A DNA stretch of 64,000 bases from Drosophila miranda (lineage: Eukaryota; Arthropoda; Insecta; Diptera; Drosophilidae). Of the stretch, positions 21,023-34,700 are shown piece after piece. The position numbers and the translations under genes were made by a program. Numbering within the stretch: the first letter of the stretch is position 1; the number at the start of each line of letters is the position of its first letter. The stretch spans positions 11,392,001 to 11,456,000 of the forward strand of contig NC_046673.1 of NCBI RefSeq assembly GCF_003369915.1. Direction: 5' to 3'. The notes below the pieces were generated by a model. That model did not search any database, was not told the DNA's origin, and saw only the letters and a program-made list of their open reading frames with translations.

Positions 21023-21727
21023 TAAATATTGAAAAACGAGACGTGTACTCACCTTAGAAAACAAATTGTGTGTGATAAAAACTCTGTTGGTACTTCCACT
21101 CAGAGCTGTCTTCGTGAAAGCATGGCCTACTAAGTGCCACTATTTACAGAAGTCTTAGCAGCTTCTTCGAAAGTAGTCCTATCAATCAAATCTATTTGGT
21201 AACGAAACGATGTTGCTTGATTTGCTCGTATGATTAGCACAGAACATCCTTTCAAAGATGTTTCCGTTTCCTTTTAAAAGCCTGAACTTATTCCAAACTA
21301 AAACCGGTATTATACCTCAATACTTTGGGCATAATTGTAGGTCCAAAGATTGTTGGTCTTTTAACATTTAAGCGTCTTCCTTCTTCATAAATCCATAATT
21401 TGTTGTTGCTGCGACTAAAAATCTTCCCATCTTACACCCATTAAAGCTCCACTCCACAGAGCTCCACTCAATAAAAGCATTCTTCGATATTTAATTGTCA
21501 TTCCGCCCATGTTCAACATCCCTCCTGTCATTAACTTCACTACTACTCCAATCCCCACCCCTGGACTAAGCTAAGTGCGTGTGAATTCAGACGTCCCTTT
21601 ACACCCACAAAAATCTATAAAACAGAGGCACCAAGGAGATCAGGAGGAGACCCGAATTTCTAAAAGCTCAAATAATAATTAAGTGAAACCGTTACAGGAC
21701 CGTTAATTGTCCTAATCGAATTGGTTT
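21023..21727 (-). repeat. Array unit 5, first exon and upstream region of gene copy 5
   Basis: It resumes the array unit after the transposon block. The donor is at 21052, followed by the noncoding first exon and upstream region, then another TATAAAA core (21616-21622) and leader. Unit homology fades at about 21727, which is the right edge of the array. No further gene copy follows. Confidence 0.85.
21616..21622 (+). promoter_or_regulatory. TATA box at right edge of the array
   Basis: TATAAAA with the usual unit context, but the rightward unit is cut off within about 110 bases, so this promoter no longer has the short ORF downstream. Confidence 0.4.
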
Positions 21728-24360
21728 TAAAACCAATCATAATACTCGTACGATCTATTTACATACATATGTATGTGTCATATGTAACAGATAAAATTAC
21801 ATATTGGAAATGGATTTATAGCAATTCAATTTCCTATCGACAAGCAGACCGTCCAGCTTTAAAAGTACGCAATCCACAATCGATTCCCACTCGTGGCCAA
21901 AATAAATTATTGGAAATACAGTGTTTTAGCCGTGCGTTTCAATAAAATTCTTATATTTTGCATTACAACTGCTTTCGTAATTAAAGCAAACCACTTTTAT
22001 TTTTAAAGCTATATTGGTCCAAAACTCTCTCCAAAACATGGTTTTCTTTTTAAACAATTTCTGTTTGTTGTTTAAAAAATACTCCATGCCAGTGTGCGAA
22101 TGTTTGTTCATGTTTCTGTGTGCTTATGAGTGTGTGTGAGGAGCACGTTTTTATTTGCGCTCGCACATTTTTCCATCTTTTGCTGCTCCGTAAACAGCAG
22201 GGCAAATTCCGCATCTTCCATGTGCCGAGTGCCAAGTGCTGGAGCGCTTCACCAGCAGCCGCTTAAGGCAGCCAACTCACACACACACACACACCCAATA
22301 CAAACACACTCTCAAACACTCACTCATACGATCAAACATACGCGCTAACGCCAACACCAACACCAAGTACACATGGCAGCCATTCTCTAATGCAGTCCAC
22401 AGAGCCATATGCAAATGCATCTCCCATTGCTGCAATTGAAAACCATCCCCCCCAAACCACCCCTCTCCCTTTCCACAAATGGAAAACACGGGAAAAGCCA
22501 AAAACAAGTTGGCAGGCTCGTGGGGCGAATACTCCACCAAGGGGACTACCCATGGGTTGGGAGAAATACAGCGTATCAGAGAGAGTGATGCTCAGGGGAA
22601 GAGTCCGATATTCCTTTGCTGCTGGGTGTGCTACTGGTCCTCAGGAGGACCCCCTCCCCTCCGCTGCACATAAATAGCAAATATTTGGCTTTAAAAAGCA
22701 AAGATTTTCGTGCTCAAAATAAATCTGGAAGGAACTCGAAAGGACATCCTCTAAGAAAACTGCTCAATCTTCATCAGCGTCGTCGACCTACCTCGGCCGT
22801 GTAGGCCTCCTCCTTCTCCTGTCTGTGCCCATTTCCGCATCTTCTCGTATATCTAGAGCCATGCCAATGCCGATGTCAATGTGACTGGCCCTCGGCCGCG
22901 CACTTCATTTTCCCCAGATTTACTTTTCTATTTGCGGGGACATCGACTTGATTATCATACAACGTCCCCATTGCCGTTTAACGTCTTCATCAATATCTTC
23001 AGCACTCGATGCTGTGCTCAGCGACGCCATTAAGCACTCAATCAGTCTTTATCAGGTTTTGACAACGATTAACGCTTCGGGCGCCAAATGCTTTTGATGG
23101 ATGGCTGACTTGACTTTACGCAGGGTTCCGCTCCCATCCTCAGCAGCCCATAATCCCTATTTAGGCTGCCGGCTCACCTATCTCTCCCAGCCCCGGCAAC
23201 TGTCAAGCGTCCTACAAAATTGATTTGCAACATGGTGCTCGTACCCTAAGCCTCCCCCAGTTTTGCACAGGTTTGGGAGAACCTCTCAACCTCAACCACC
23301 TTAGGCTGCTTAGGGTATTTGGTCTCGTCTTAAATTCGTTTGCGGCTTGCACTCGAGCAATCGATTTGCTGCTCATGGCTCATTGACTCGACTCGACTCG
23401 ACTCGACCCCCAAATCGCACCGCTCGAGGCCTGTGCCGTTCCGTTTTTTTGCGGTCAGAAAGTGGCCCAGAGTCAGAGTCCTGCATTGCCCAGCCACGAC
23501 ATCCTTTGTCATGTTGACGCTGGTAAATGTTTATTGCACTGGCACCAGGGCAGGGGTACAAAAAAGGGCAGCCAACGCTAACGCCTGCCTCATCAATTTT
23601 TTTCCGAAACATGGCAGAAACTCACTGCGATGGAGGAGTGATGGGCTATGAGGCATCAAGAAAAGGATCAATCCATTGAATACGATAGTTTATGGGGAAT
23701 AAGAAAGGAAACTCAGAACCGGGTCTCCCCATTGAAAAGCAGGGGATCTGAAGAAAAGAAAAACGTGAAAGAATATCTATAAAGCAGATGAACTGTGTCA
23801 ATTGGTGGAGTTTATAACAATCCTCGATTTCTGGTTTATAAAGAGGAAAAATTTACCGTTGATTTTGATTCATAGCACAGGGAGATTCCATACTATGCCT
23901 TCAAGGGCAATCCCTTTCATGTATGAAATAGAGGATAGATTACCAATCCTTCGATTGGGTATCCGAGCCATACCCCAAAAAAAATCGAGCACCCACTCCA
24001 GAACCTGAGTGGATAAAGGGTTTCGACTGCCAACATTCTATTTCATTTGTGCTTTGATTTTCCCCGTTTCTGCTCCGCTGCTTTCTGCTGCCGACTTGAT
24101 GGCCTTTTGAGGTTGCGAAACGATTTTGCGTGTTTAGTTAATATTAAAACGCAGCCAAATTAATTAATTAAAGCGCTTTTAGCTGCACACACTCTGACAG
24201 TCTGAAACACACAGACACAAATAAACGATGAGTGGAAAAAATTCAATAAATTTCAATTACGAAACAAAGGGCAAAGAATGCAATTTGCAATGCACAACAA
24301 AAATATTCAATTATGATAAGTAAATAATAGAAATGTCACGCCAGCCATTTCCCTCTCTTT

Positions 24361-24403
24361 CTCTTCTGTCTCTCTCTCTCTCTCTTTGTCTGTCTGTCTG
24401 TCA
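24361..24403. repeat. CT and GTCT microsatellites
   Basis: A run of CT dinucleotides followed by GTCT tetramers. Confidence 0.85.
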
Positions 24404-25364
24404 AAGTCCCTGTCTTTGTCGCACTAGTGCGTGCCTATTCATATTTTAATTATCCCAATAAACCGAGCTTCCCCCAAAAATTTAATCCTTTTTCTGTGGC
24501 TGAAACTTTTGGGCACCAGGAAAGAAAACATTTTTCGTGCCTTGTCATGGCTTGTGTTTTTAACGACTCCTCGAGCCGGAGAAACAAGAGCAATAAAAAT
24601 ATTCCTTCAGCCAGCGAAGATATTACATCATGGTTGGCTTTTTCAGTTTCCGTTGCCTTTTCCTCGGAATGCGGGGTGGGGAAAACTCTCAGAAGTCATT
24701 AACATTCTAAAAGGTTTTTCTAGTCGTACGTAGTCGTATATAAGGGAACTTCATCATCTCCATCATCAAAATATCATCGTCTCAGTGCCTATCATTGTGA
24801 TTATGATCCTGTTTCGTGCTTAAGGTGCGTCCTATTCACACATTCCGCCCTCAAAACGCACACAGATTAACATAAGCGAGCACCGCCAGCGATACCAAGT
24901 TACTCCGATACAAGAACACAAAGATACAAAAATACACAGATACACAGATACTCCGATATGTGGGTAGCAAATCCCGCTGATGTCATTTCATTAGTTTCAT
25001 AAATATTTATTCGATTTGTTATCGTTGTAGCTGGCTGCTTGTCGCTTTTATCCATAATTTATCAATGTAAGCTGCAACATTTTCAGCGTCGTCTTGCCGG
25101 CGTCCTTGCCTCCAGCGCCACACAAGCACCACTCCACGCCGCCACTCTGCCACTCCTCACCGCACCACCCCTACCTCTTCCTCTTTCCCGATGAAATTGT
25201 CGTTGACAATTTTCTAATCCAATTGATTTGTGCCGGGAGGGGCCACATCCAAGCCCAGCTCCTCATCCTGGCCCTTGCCCCCTCGTAGTCATCCGTCCAT
25301 AACTTGGACAGCCGTAACACGCGTTGTTTTTCTTCCTAAATATGTACATACGAATTTGTATATT

Positions 25365-25660
25365 ACACTCAGAGAAAACAAAGCCATTTAAATAAATTGT
25401 ACACCCAATGGATATTCAATACGAATATTGAAATAGTTTAATTCCGAAAATTCAATTCCGTTGAATAACAATGTAACATAATTGATTATAAAATAATTTG
25501 ATTTATATATCGAATTCATCAATGGATATTTTTGAAACAATATATCTATTATTTTCGACGTAGAAGTGTTAATTTCGACTATTTAAATGGATTTATAAAG
25601 ATACGATTTCGGTTCAACTGAAAAAACGTCCACAAACGATACTCTTTTTCCACTGTGTAT
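25365..25660. repeat. AT-rich segment with weak inverted ends, possible MITE relic
   Basis: The left end reads TACACTCAGAGAAAACA and the right end TTTTTCCACTGTGTA, an imperfect inverted pair enclosing about 270 bp of AT-rich sequence. I could not define a target duplication. Weak evidence. Confidence 0.25.
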
Positions 25661-28600
25661 ATATTTCTATATGTACATATATAGAATATTTTTGACATGT
25701 TTGCGGTGGCAAAGGACGGAAGGAATGGAGGTAGGTACTCATAGCTGCTTGGGGATTTTATTTATGTTTCGTTATGTATTTTTGTAAATTTGTTATGAAT
25801 TCTTTTTTGGCTTGTCGCATTAGGAATGCAAAATTGCCTCACATACAGACACACATTCCTCTCTGCCCTCTATGTGTTTGTTTATGTGTGTGTTTGTGTG
25901 TGTGCAATTTCATGTTGCATATTTATTGGCGTGATTGTAGTTCGCATAGCCGGAGGCCATCAACTATCCATCTGCCAAAAAAGAGCTCACTCCACCAGAA
26001 CCAGTCCAATGTTTGTACACACACACACACAAGCTGATTGCTCTGACATTTATTTGGTTGGATATATGTACATATCTGTGGAAATTATCCCCAATCCAAG
26101 CTACTCGCCCATTCGTTTGATTTCCACTACAAACATTTGCTAATTACCCAAATATGAACGGAGCACGTGGGTATCTATTGATAGATGGGGAGGGGATTTC
26201 TGTCGCATACATATATATATATCCGTTCAGCCATTAAAATCACATTTAATAATGTACTTATCGAATTTAGCTGAGTAAAAGAAAATCAAAGGAAGAAGGA
26301 AACATTTTAATACCCTAGAATTGTGTCTTTATAAATCGTGATTTACCATTAAAAAAAACTCTAAATAAAATTGTATGATTCCTTTAGAGAAGAAGGATAG
26401 TATCTGAACAGAGACTTCATCTTCGTATTCGTTGAACCAATGCTACAGGCACTGCTTTATCGATTCCAAAGTTGAGTCAAATGATGAATATGTGTATTTT
26501 AATTAAGATTCGTTGAACTTATAGAAGAAGACAGAGATGGAGCTGGAGGTTGAGGTGGAGAGAAATACAGCAATGGAACACTCAATTTCCATTTAGCATT
26601 TCCCAGGCAGCAATGCCAGCACTTGAAGAGCACTTTGCTGCCTGCCATTACATTTTGGTCGGCATGTTATTAGGGAGCGGAGTAGTGGCGGAGAGGGCTG
26701 CCTATGTGCAGAGCCCACTGCACCAACTTCAATTCAGTGGCAACAATTGCCTGTAATTATATTCATAGTCACTCCCCCTCCGCTCCATCCGCTCCTCCCG
26801 CTATCTATACGTGTGTGTGGGTCCGACTTCATTTGATTTGAATAGTTCCAGTAGTGTTCGTAGCTGTAGCTGGTAACTTTGTTCCAATATCCAAATTATT
26901 ATTTATGTTTCAATTGAATGACTGATAGATTGACAGGGCCAAGAGAGTGCCGAAGAGGTGGAGCGATGGAGCTGTAGAGCAGTGAAGTTGGCCAACATAA
27001 TTCAGTTTTAATCTATTAATTAAGCATTTTGATTTCGTCAATTGGTGGGCCGACTATTGGCCTGCCACTGGGCACGCACGCTCATTGCCCACCCAGTCCC
27101 CTCGACCTCGCCATAATGAACATCGAACATCGTACACACGCACAAACAGTCTAAACAAATATTGCGGTCAATTCTTGGGGTTAATTTGTTGATTGAAACC
27201 TGCATATACTCGTGGCGTGTGTATAATTTTGCTGAATTATGAATGGTACAACGGGGTCTGCGGGTGAGCGAGCGGGGTCGGGTTAGTCAGTCAGTCAGTC
27301 AAATTATCAAGATTGCTCAATTAGTCAATCAATATGGGAGCAAATTGAATATGTGGCATTCACTGATGTCCGCACTAATGACAGTTTGGTGATTTTGATG
27401 GCCAATAATGCCCCTGATCGGGGAGTTCAGAAGCGGGCCATAAAGTGCCTGCTGTAGCTGATTGCTGTGGCGCGAATGATATGATACTTGATGTCAGGAA
27501 TGGGCATCAGACTTACTTCCCTTCTACTTCTATGGTGGCTTTTGGGTGTGCTTCAGGGCTGTGATATGGTATTGAGGTCGTAAAAGTAACGAAGTATGAA
27601 TACAATGAAAGAACAGCTCAACATACTTACATGGAATAGCAGATCTAATACCAAATACCAAAAATACACCTTCTATAAAACGGAAAAACAAAAAACTTTA
27701 TTGAGAGAGCTTACACTAGAGCTTACACTACTAGAGCTTACAGATTTGAAACAATCAGCACTGACCAAAGCTAATTGTTATGTCTTGCTTAGCTTTCCAT
27801 TTTCTTCTGGCACATCCTCTCCCACTTACCCATGATACTTATCCCTAATCCACAAAAATTCTCAGTAGATTTATCCTCAATCCAGTCGATTCTCCGATTA
27901 TTGTGTGCCTCCATCAATACCCATCGCCATCCCTTTCCCCCATCCGCATCCGCATCGCAATCGGAATCCTAGTCCCAACCTCAACGACTCTACCCCACCC
28001 CCGAGCAGTAATCAGTAACCCGTAATCATTTCCAATGGTCCATCGTTGTTGGCATTAAAGCGGGCGTTTAACCATCGCTGAGAGTACGAGTATCCCTGTA
28101 TCCTCCTCCTTTGGGCCTTCAGCCCATTGCTGGCCAAAACAAACTGCGCCAGATGCTGGCTTCCCGATGCTCCGATACTTGGATGCTGGGATGGTGGACG
28201 GTCTCCAGCGTTGGCGTTCGGTTGCAGTCACCAGACCCAAGTTCATTATTTGCGCTACGTGACCTGCAGGCAGCATTTGCCAAAACTCCCTACCCCACAG
28301 ATCCCAGAAGCCAGACTCCATACTCACATTGCCCCGAGACCCCACACTCAACACACAATCCAACAGGAAGGCGGTCCAACTTCATAATTGGGATGTTGTA
28401 TGTGGCATGGCCATGAGTACGCAGCGGAGTTCCCTCTTATGGAATTTAGAGTATAGAGTGTGGCGTATGGAATGCGGCGTGTGGCGTGTGAAGTACTCGT
28501 ACTGGCTGCGCTTTTATAGAGATTGCTCCCACACCGCTCAGCGTTGATCCTTGGTCCTACTCCAGCTGCACTTGGTCACGCCCAGTCCCTAAAGACAACG

Positions 28601-29283
28601 GCGGCTGGAAAAAAGAGAGCGGGAAAAGTAAGAGCAAACCGCAAAGTTTTTAGCGAGCGCATAAATCATCTTCTTTCTTTGTTTTACACTTCGGAAATTG
28701 GGCAGAGAGAAGGAGGCTGGTCATAAAATTGAGACGACAGCAGGTGTGTCCCCTGTCCCCTGTCCCCTGTCCACCCACTGTATTTCCTTCGTCGTTGTCT
28801 CTAGCTGTACAAAGACTGTACAATCGGTTTAGTCAAAAGCTTTTTACTTAGAATAACCAAACTATAATAATCTTACTTTGGTTGCAAAGCTGATTTTCCC
28901 AACATAAATATGTAATTATGTATGCATCCTACTGTGCTCCCCCAGGTCAATTCTATTGCTTGATTTTATTAAGAAGAATTTCAAGATAGGTAGATGTTCG
29001 AATTTCAAGATACGAAATTACGAATGCCATGCGATCTAGTGTGCCAGTTCTGCCTAAAACTAAACAAATTTTTTACTTAGGTGGATCTAGGTGTGCCGTG
29101 CTTTAGCTGAATTTGTACGATCTAGATGTCAATAGAAATCTAGAACAATATTTAATCCTGCTGAGAGGCGACACATTCGCCAGTGTCAAAGTAAGTAATA
29201 TTTTAAAAATATTTTTCGATAATCCAACCGATTTAAGTTAGATTGATAATCTACAAATTGTGACGAACTTGTGTTGACTGAAG

Positions 29284-29913
29284 ATGCCGTCGTTTGATGC
29301 CCCTGCTGAATGGTTCGAGGGCGACCTGGTCTACGACGAAGATCCGGAATTCCACTTCCCAGTGCCCAATGTGGACGATGCTGAACTCGAATTCCAGGAT
29401 GCTCTACAGGCAGCATTTGACGAGATCCCCAACGAAGGGTTCGAAGTCGAAGACCAATACGACGGTGAAATATCGTCACTGGAGAGCGACCAGGACATCT
29501 ACGAATCGCCGAACACAAGTTCATTCGAGATATCAGATTTTGAGGTCAGCTCCGAAAGCTCCGAAGCTGTCGCTGAAGGTCGGGTAAATCTGGCAGACAT
29601 ATCTGACCCAACGTTAGTGTCATCATCATCATCACCTGAAACATGTTATTATTCAAATAACGGAGTATTTGAAGACATTACCAATATTGAGGCAGATCAG
29701 GAATCCATTGTCACCGTTGAGACGTCGATTGACGATGCAAAGAAACTATTGGAAAACATTTTTCGCACCCAAGACGAGCTGGAAGACAAACTAAACTCCT
29801 TAGGAAATAAGCTAGATAAACTAATGGAGGGGATCAACGAAAATATGGCAAATTGTGAAAAATTAAAATTTAATCTAAAATGTATATTGAATTTCCAATT
29901 AAAAGACAACTAA
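29284..29913 (+). CDS. Single-exon gene, 209 aa acidic coiled-coil protein, unrecognised
   Basis: An intact ORF with an ATG start and no competing frame. Residues 1-80 are very acidic with repeated Glu/Asp and Phe. Residues about 85-125 are Ser-rich, including a run of five serines, and also acidic. Residues about 145-205 form a charged heptad-like helix, probably a coiled coil, with two cysteines near the C-terminus. No signal peptide or membrane segment is seen, so it is likely cytoplasmic or nuclear. A donor-like GTAAGT at 29191 and acceptor-like TTAG at 29241 may frame a short 5' UTR intron. I recognise no domain. The layout (acidic head, helical tail) resembles that of the array protein, but I see no real sequence similarity. 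Confidence 0.8.
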   Translation: MPSFDAPAEWFEGDLVYDEDPEFHFPVPNVDDAELEFQDALQAAFDEIPNEGFEVEDQYDGEISSLESDQDIYESPNTSSFEISDFEVSSESSEAVAEGRVNLADISDPTLVSSSSSPETCYYSNNGVFEDITNIEADQESIVTVETSIDDAKKLLENIFRTQDELEDKLNSLGNKLDKLMEGINENMANCEKLKFNLKCILNFQLKDN

Positions 29914-31684
29914 CACATTCTGTTGCGATCCAATGATATTGGGTTGACGAGAGCTGGGGTTCTATCAGGGTTCTATCAGGGGTTTCGGTTAGCAGAGCAA
30001 AACTGGCAGCTGCTACCATTAATACCATATAATTGCAATGTTTTGTTAGTGGTACTCTAAAAATAGTTCAGAGCTATTGGAAAGCCAAAAGCTGATTGCC
30101 ACGACAGGAATGTCAGCGACCGCGACCTGCACTTGTTCATTATGCAGGAAGCCCGACGACTGTGATTGAACCATCAGCGACAACTTAGACTTTGTCTGGC
30201 GATGGAGCAGGAGTTAGAGCTGTCGCTTAACTGTCGCCGTGGCATCCTTGATGCCTGAAACCGGCTGCCCCCTAACCTCTCACCCCTCACCCTCTGAACG
30301 AGCCCGACACGCCCATCCCGCAACTGGTAACCTGTGGCAAAAGCGAAAAGCCAAAAACCAAACATGTAGACACAGTGGCAGCACGAAAAGTAAAAGTTAA
30401 TACGATATTCATGAGCTGCTAAGCGCAGATGTGACTGGCATTGTGATACAAGCCAGCAAGGAGATTCGGTAGCAGTTACAGATACAAATACAAATACGGT
30501 TTCAGTTACAGATACAAATACAGTTATAGCTGTCCGTGTATGTGGGGAGAGATAGCTTCACAGGAGGGGAGCCGACTGCCGACTGCCGACTTCCTACCCA
30601 TTCAGTAGTCGTCGTGCCGCTCTGAGACTGAAGTTTAATTAATTATTTAATTTTAAGCACTTGAGCGCACCGAGAGCGACGATGGAGAGACGATGGCTTG
30701 GGATTAACTTAATAATATATGAGCCAGGACTACGAGTACGAATAGTAGTATGAGTGTGTGTGTGGCCCTGGCCATGTTCTGTGTCCTCGGCTGAGCTGTG
30801 TCCTTGTTGGCCTGACCGCTTGGCCGCTCCAGTTAATGCAGACTAATGAGACATTGTGGAACGAATTAATTTCACGCATGATTAACACATCAAATGCCAG
30901 AGTGGCCGCACTCTCAGACGAACCGGGGCCTAGAACTAGAGGAGCGGGCACCACAGAGTTCGAGGACATTAGTGGCGAAATTTTGGGGCCACACCATGAG
31001 TACGAGCATTCAACAAACTTTGCTGTTCTCGCCGTCAGTTGCCACATTAACCCAGTTCCATAGGTGCAGATAACACGGAAGTGTCATCCTCAAATGTCGT
31101 CTGCGTGTGCAACGCTGCAGAAACATTTTTCGTTCGCCATATAAAAACATGAAAAATCACATAAATATACATACATATGCATGTATAAACTATTTCAAAC
31201 TTTATATTTATATACGAGACGGGTTTATGCATGTACGTATGTATATTCCAGCAACTAAAGAGTTGTAGTTGCAGTTGCCAGTTTGCGAGCGAGTGTTTTC
31301 CATGCCCTGTATGTCATAAAGTGCGAAAAAGTGTGGCATGTCAGTTATGAAGAAAACTTTGATTTCACTGGAATCCGCCGTAATCTCCTCTTTGGAATTC
31401 TTCGAGTTATTCGTGCACTATAGCCTTTGATCTGGCGCCTGATTCCCTTCAAAAAATGGGTCCGCACTAATAAAAGATATTTATTGGAGATAATCTACAC
31501 TTTTTTGTGTAGTTGGGCGGACATACAGGCACAAAACGTAAAATGGGCGTAGAAAGAACGAACTTTCGGGAAAATTCCTAGGCAAATAAACGCCGCACTG
31601 CTTACAGGATAGTTTAGCGAAAAACCAACCAAACCTTCAGGTTTCAGCTGCAGACTTTTTGACCACTTTCTTGTGAAGTGAAAC

Positions 31685-31710
31685 CGAACTAAACCTTCAG
31701 GTTTAGTTCG
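31685..31710. repeat. Perfect 26 bp near-palindrome
   Basis: CGAACTAAACCT and its exact reverse complement AGGTTTAGTTCG are separated by two bases. The inner core AAACCTTCAGGTTT occurs again about 60 bases to the left (near 31630-31643). Confidence 0.9.
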
Positions 31711-34700
31711 ATTTTCACAAAAAGAGTATAGGTAGGTTGGAATGGCCTTACATGTTTCACTTTGCCTTTTGGGTGACGGAGTCACTGTGGGATGACTGAC
31801 GGACTGGGGCTTGGGGACTAGTGTATCTGGCGCTGGCGCTACGGCTTGACTGTTAAAGGTCGCCAACGAGCATAACCAGGAGGAGCCACATATGATGAGA
31901 GATAAATGCCAAATGCTCTGGCGCGCCCCAGCGCGCAAATCCCGCACAGAGGCGGCTCTGGGCTGCCGTGTGTGAGCGGGCGAGTGTGTGGGTGCCGCAT
32001 AGTAGCGCTATTTAATTATGTAAGTAGCTTTCGCAGCTTGTTTTCCCGCATGGCTGGTGACTTGACTTGACTTTAAATTAGCATACGCAGCAGGGATTAA
32101 AGCTCTGGCCATGGCTGTGGCTGTAGCTCTGGCTCCATCTCTATCTCAGTCTCTGTGTATCTGTCCCTGTCTGGCCTCAGGGCCCTCATGTTAATAAGAA
32201 ATCAAATGGCCAATGGCAAATATTCAATAAATTTGGCTTTAGTAGTCACGTGCGCACCAAGTGCGAACACGTACACAGCTCAGTGCAACTGATGCCAGGG
32301 CAGGGCAGGAACTGAAACTGGGACTAGCACTGAAGTTAGGAGAAGACTGGGTCAGATGGCAAGGTTGAGATGTCTACGTGGTCCGAGGACTATGGGCCGT
32401 GGGGCTTGGGTCTTGGGCCTTAAGCGTTGGGCGTTGGGCCAGGTGCAAAGGTCGTGAAAAGTGTGCGGCACATCAATTGCTGTCTCTGCCAACTGGCCAA
32501 TAGACAATTCCTGCGCTCTCCTCTGTTCAACTTCTTCCTTGGAATTCTCTGCTTGGTTTTTTGGGCAGCACGTGCAGCTCCGTGGAATAGTCCAAGTTGA
32601 GGACGATTGAAATTGCTGGTGGCAAGTGGATAAGTGGACATTAATCAAAATAAATATGAGAAACGTGCTGAAATACAAGTACACACACGTGAGGAGCCAT
32701 CTTCGAGTGGATGATCACTGGGAGGAGCTAATGAAGTCCGCTTTGGGTCTCCTCCAATTAGACCCTCGATGACACCATCGGTTGAGGCCAGGGTGAGACC
32801 ATTGTCACAGTCCTAACGGACTATTCGGACCATTTCCCATTCGATTAGAAACGCATCATTGCACACATGTCGCATTAAAATTCAAAACACATTTCCATCC
32901 TCCCCGATGGAAGGAACAAGAGGCAGCAAACACCCACAAGATACATCAAAGTTGGCATCGAATCGCGTCAGGCTGTAACTTTGGGGTTCATGTTTCTCTT
33001 GCCCAAGTTCTAAGCAAATTATGCATGAGAAATTCAATTTGCATTTATTTTGCAATAATTTCACATCAACAACAGCACAAACAGCAACTTTTGGTTTATA
33101 AAAGAGGGCGGTAATCGAGTCTCGAGGAAATCCAGATGCTCTGACAAACGCTTGGATTACTAAACGATGGAGATAGATTGGAATTGGAACCTTAGAGAGC
33201 TTTCCCTGAGCTCGTGGACCGATCATAGATCAGGCTGTAGACCCACGATGGTGAGTGTAGTAAGCCAGTTGCTCGATTCTATCCAGATCCAGCTGAACTT
33301 TCGCACAAATTCAATGAAAGTACGACTGTACCCAAAGCAGCAGAAGGGCAACAGACAACAGCCTCCCAAAAGAGCTGAGCTCGAGGAATCAAAGAGGGTA
33401 AAAATAAGAAAACTTTTTCAATATTTTACGAATCAGGTGTTTCCTGTCGAAGTTTCCGCTTAAGGACACGCACACGACGCACACAATGGCCCGAAAATGC
33501 CACAAGGCACGTGGCAGGAGGCAGGAGGACAGAGCAGACGGCACGTAAAAATAAAATTTAATGAAATGTAACTGGATATACCACACGCCTGGCACTTCCC
33601 TCCAGCTGGCCGGCATCAGACGCGACCCCAGCCTCTGGGCCCCATCCTGAGACCTATCCTCAGACCCACCTCAGCCGGAACCCAGACGGAGAGACAGACA
33701 GACAAGCAGACAAACAGGGAAACAGGTAGAATGTCAAAAAGCCTATTTAGCATATATTTACTGGCAGTCAGACGGCAAATGAAAACCAAGAACCCGGTCG
33801 AGGACGAAGACGAGGACGAAACCCCTCGCAGAAAGTTTTTGGCCAAGAACATGCCCAGAAATCCTTTTTACGCTTTCCGTGAGAGAAGAGATCTTTTTGG
33901 CCAGGAGCTGCTGTCATTCGAAATATTATAAATCATGTGCTACATTAGCCAAGCATCGGCTCTCGTGGCTTCTGCAAATTGCCTGAAAATTTATAGAACA
34001 AACACAAACAGCCCAAAAGGAGAACTCCTTTCTGCCGGCAGCAGCACCAGAAACACCCAGCGGAACGGAAGTTCATTGACGCAGCAAACTCCAAGCCAAA
34101 GAAAGTGGAGTGGAGTCATTGTTTTGTGCTATTTGGCATATCCCGAGAAGGGTATATCAGAGTTTTCATTGAGTTGGTCGGGGACATAAAGTGGTGGAGG
34201 TGTTGTACTTCGTGGTTTTTCGCAGCTTCGGTAGTCTCTGAATATTACATAATATTTAAAGGTTTCGGTTTTCAAATATGCTACCATCCAACAGATTTAT
34301 CTAAGATCCATCCAAATGCTTATAATAGTATGTTAGACCTTCTGATAATTGTTTCTTAAGCGAATTAAAAATTGCTTAATACGAAAAACGAGCTGTCAGG
34401 GATTGTTTTAACCCCAATAACAGTTGATGACAATCATTTGTAAGTTCCAATGAATTAATAAAGGCTTATTACTGGTATAAATGTAGCCATGATTCTCCAT
34501 GGATGACAGAAATGTATCCCTAATTCGTCTTAGCCTTCTTGGCTTGCTTTATTTTCCTCCATGACTCTGTGGATGTAGCTGTCGCCGCTTTGAATCACGC
34601 ATTTGACGCGGTTTCGGTTAGCACCACTTCCAATCCCACAATTCCACAACCCAACAATTCCGTAATCCCCGCTGGTCTGCCCTCGGCTTCCCTCCGGCAC

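Larger units (their letters stand above)
21728..29283. other. Intergenic block, no gene recognised
   Basis: It shows only noncoding-like sequence: a CA repeat at 22277-22297, CT and GTCT runs at 24361-24403, AGTC repeats at 27283-27300, an AT-rich segment at 25365-25660, and a short tandem GAGCTTACACTA motif at 27715-27745. Open frames are short and show no splice or start support. A possible donor (GTAAGT at 29191) just before the 209 aa gene could belong to its 5' UTR. Confidence 0.55.

Noticed and set aside
31495..31947. Minus-strand 150-codon frame with signal-peptide-like start
   Set aside because: It runs through the palindromic repeats, producing a repeated Lys-Pro-Glu-Gly-Leu-Val, and shows no conserved-looking domain or clear splice structure.
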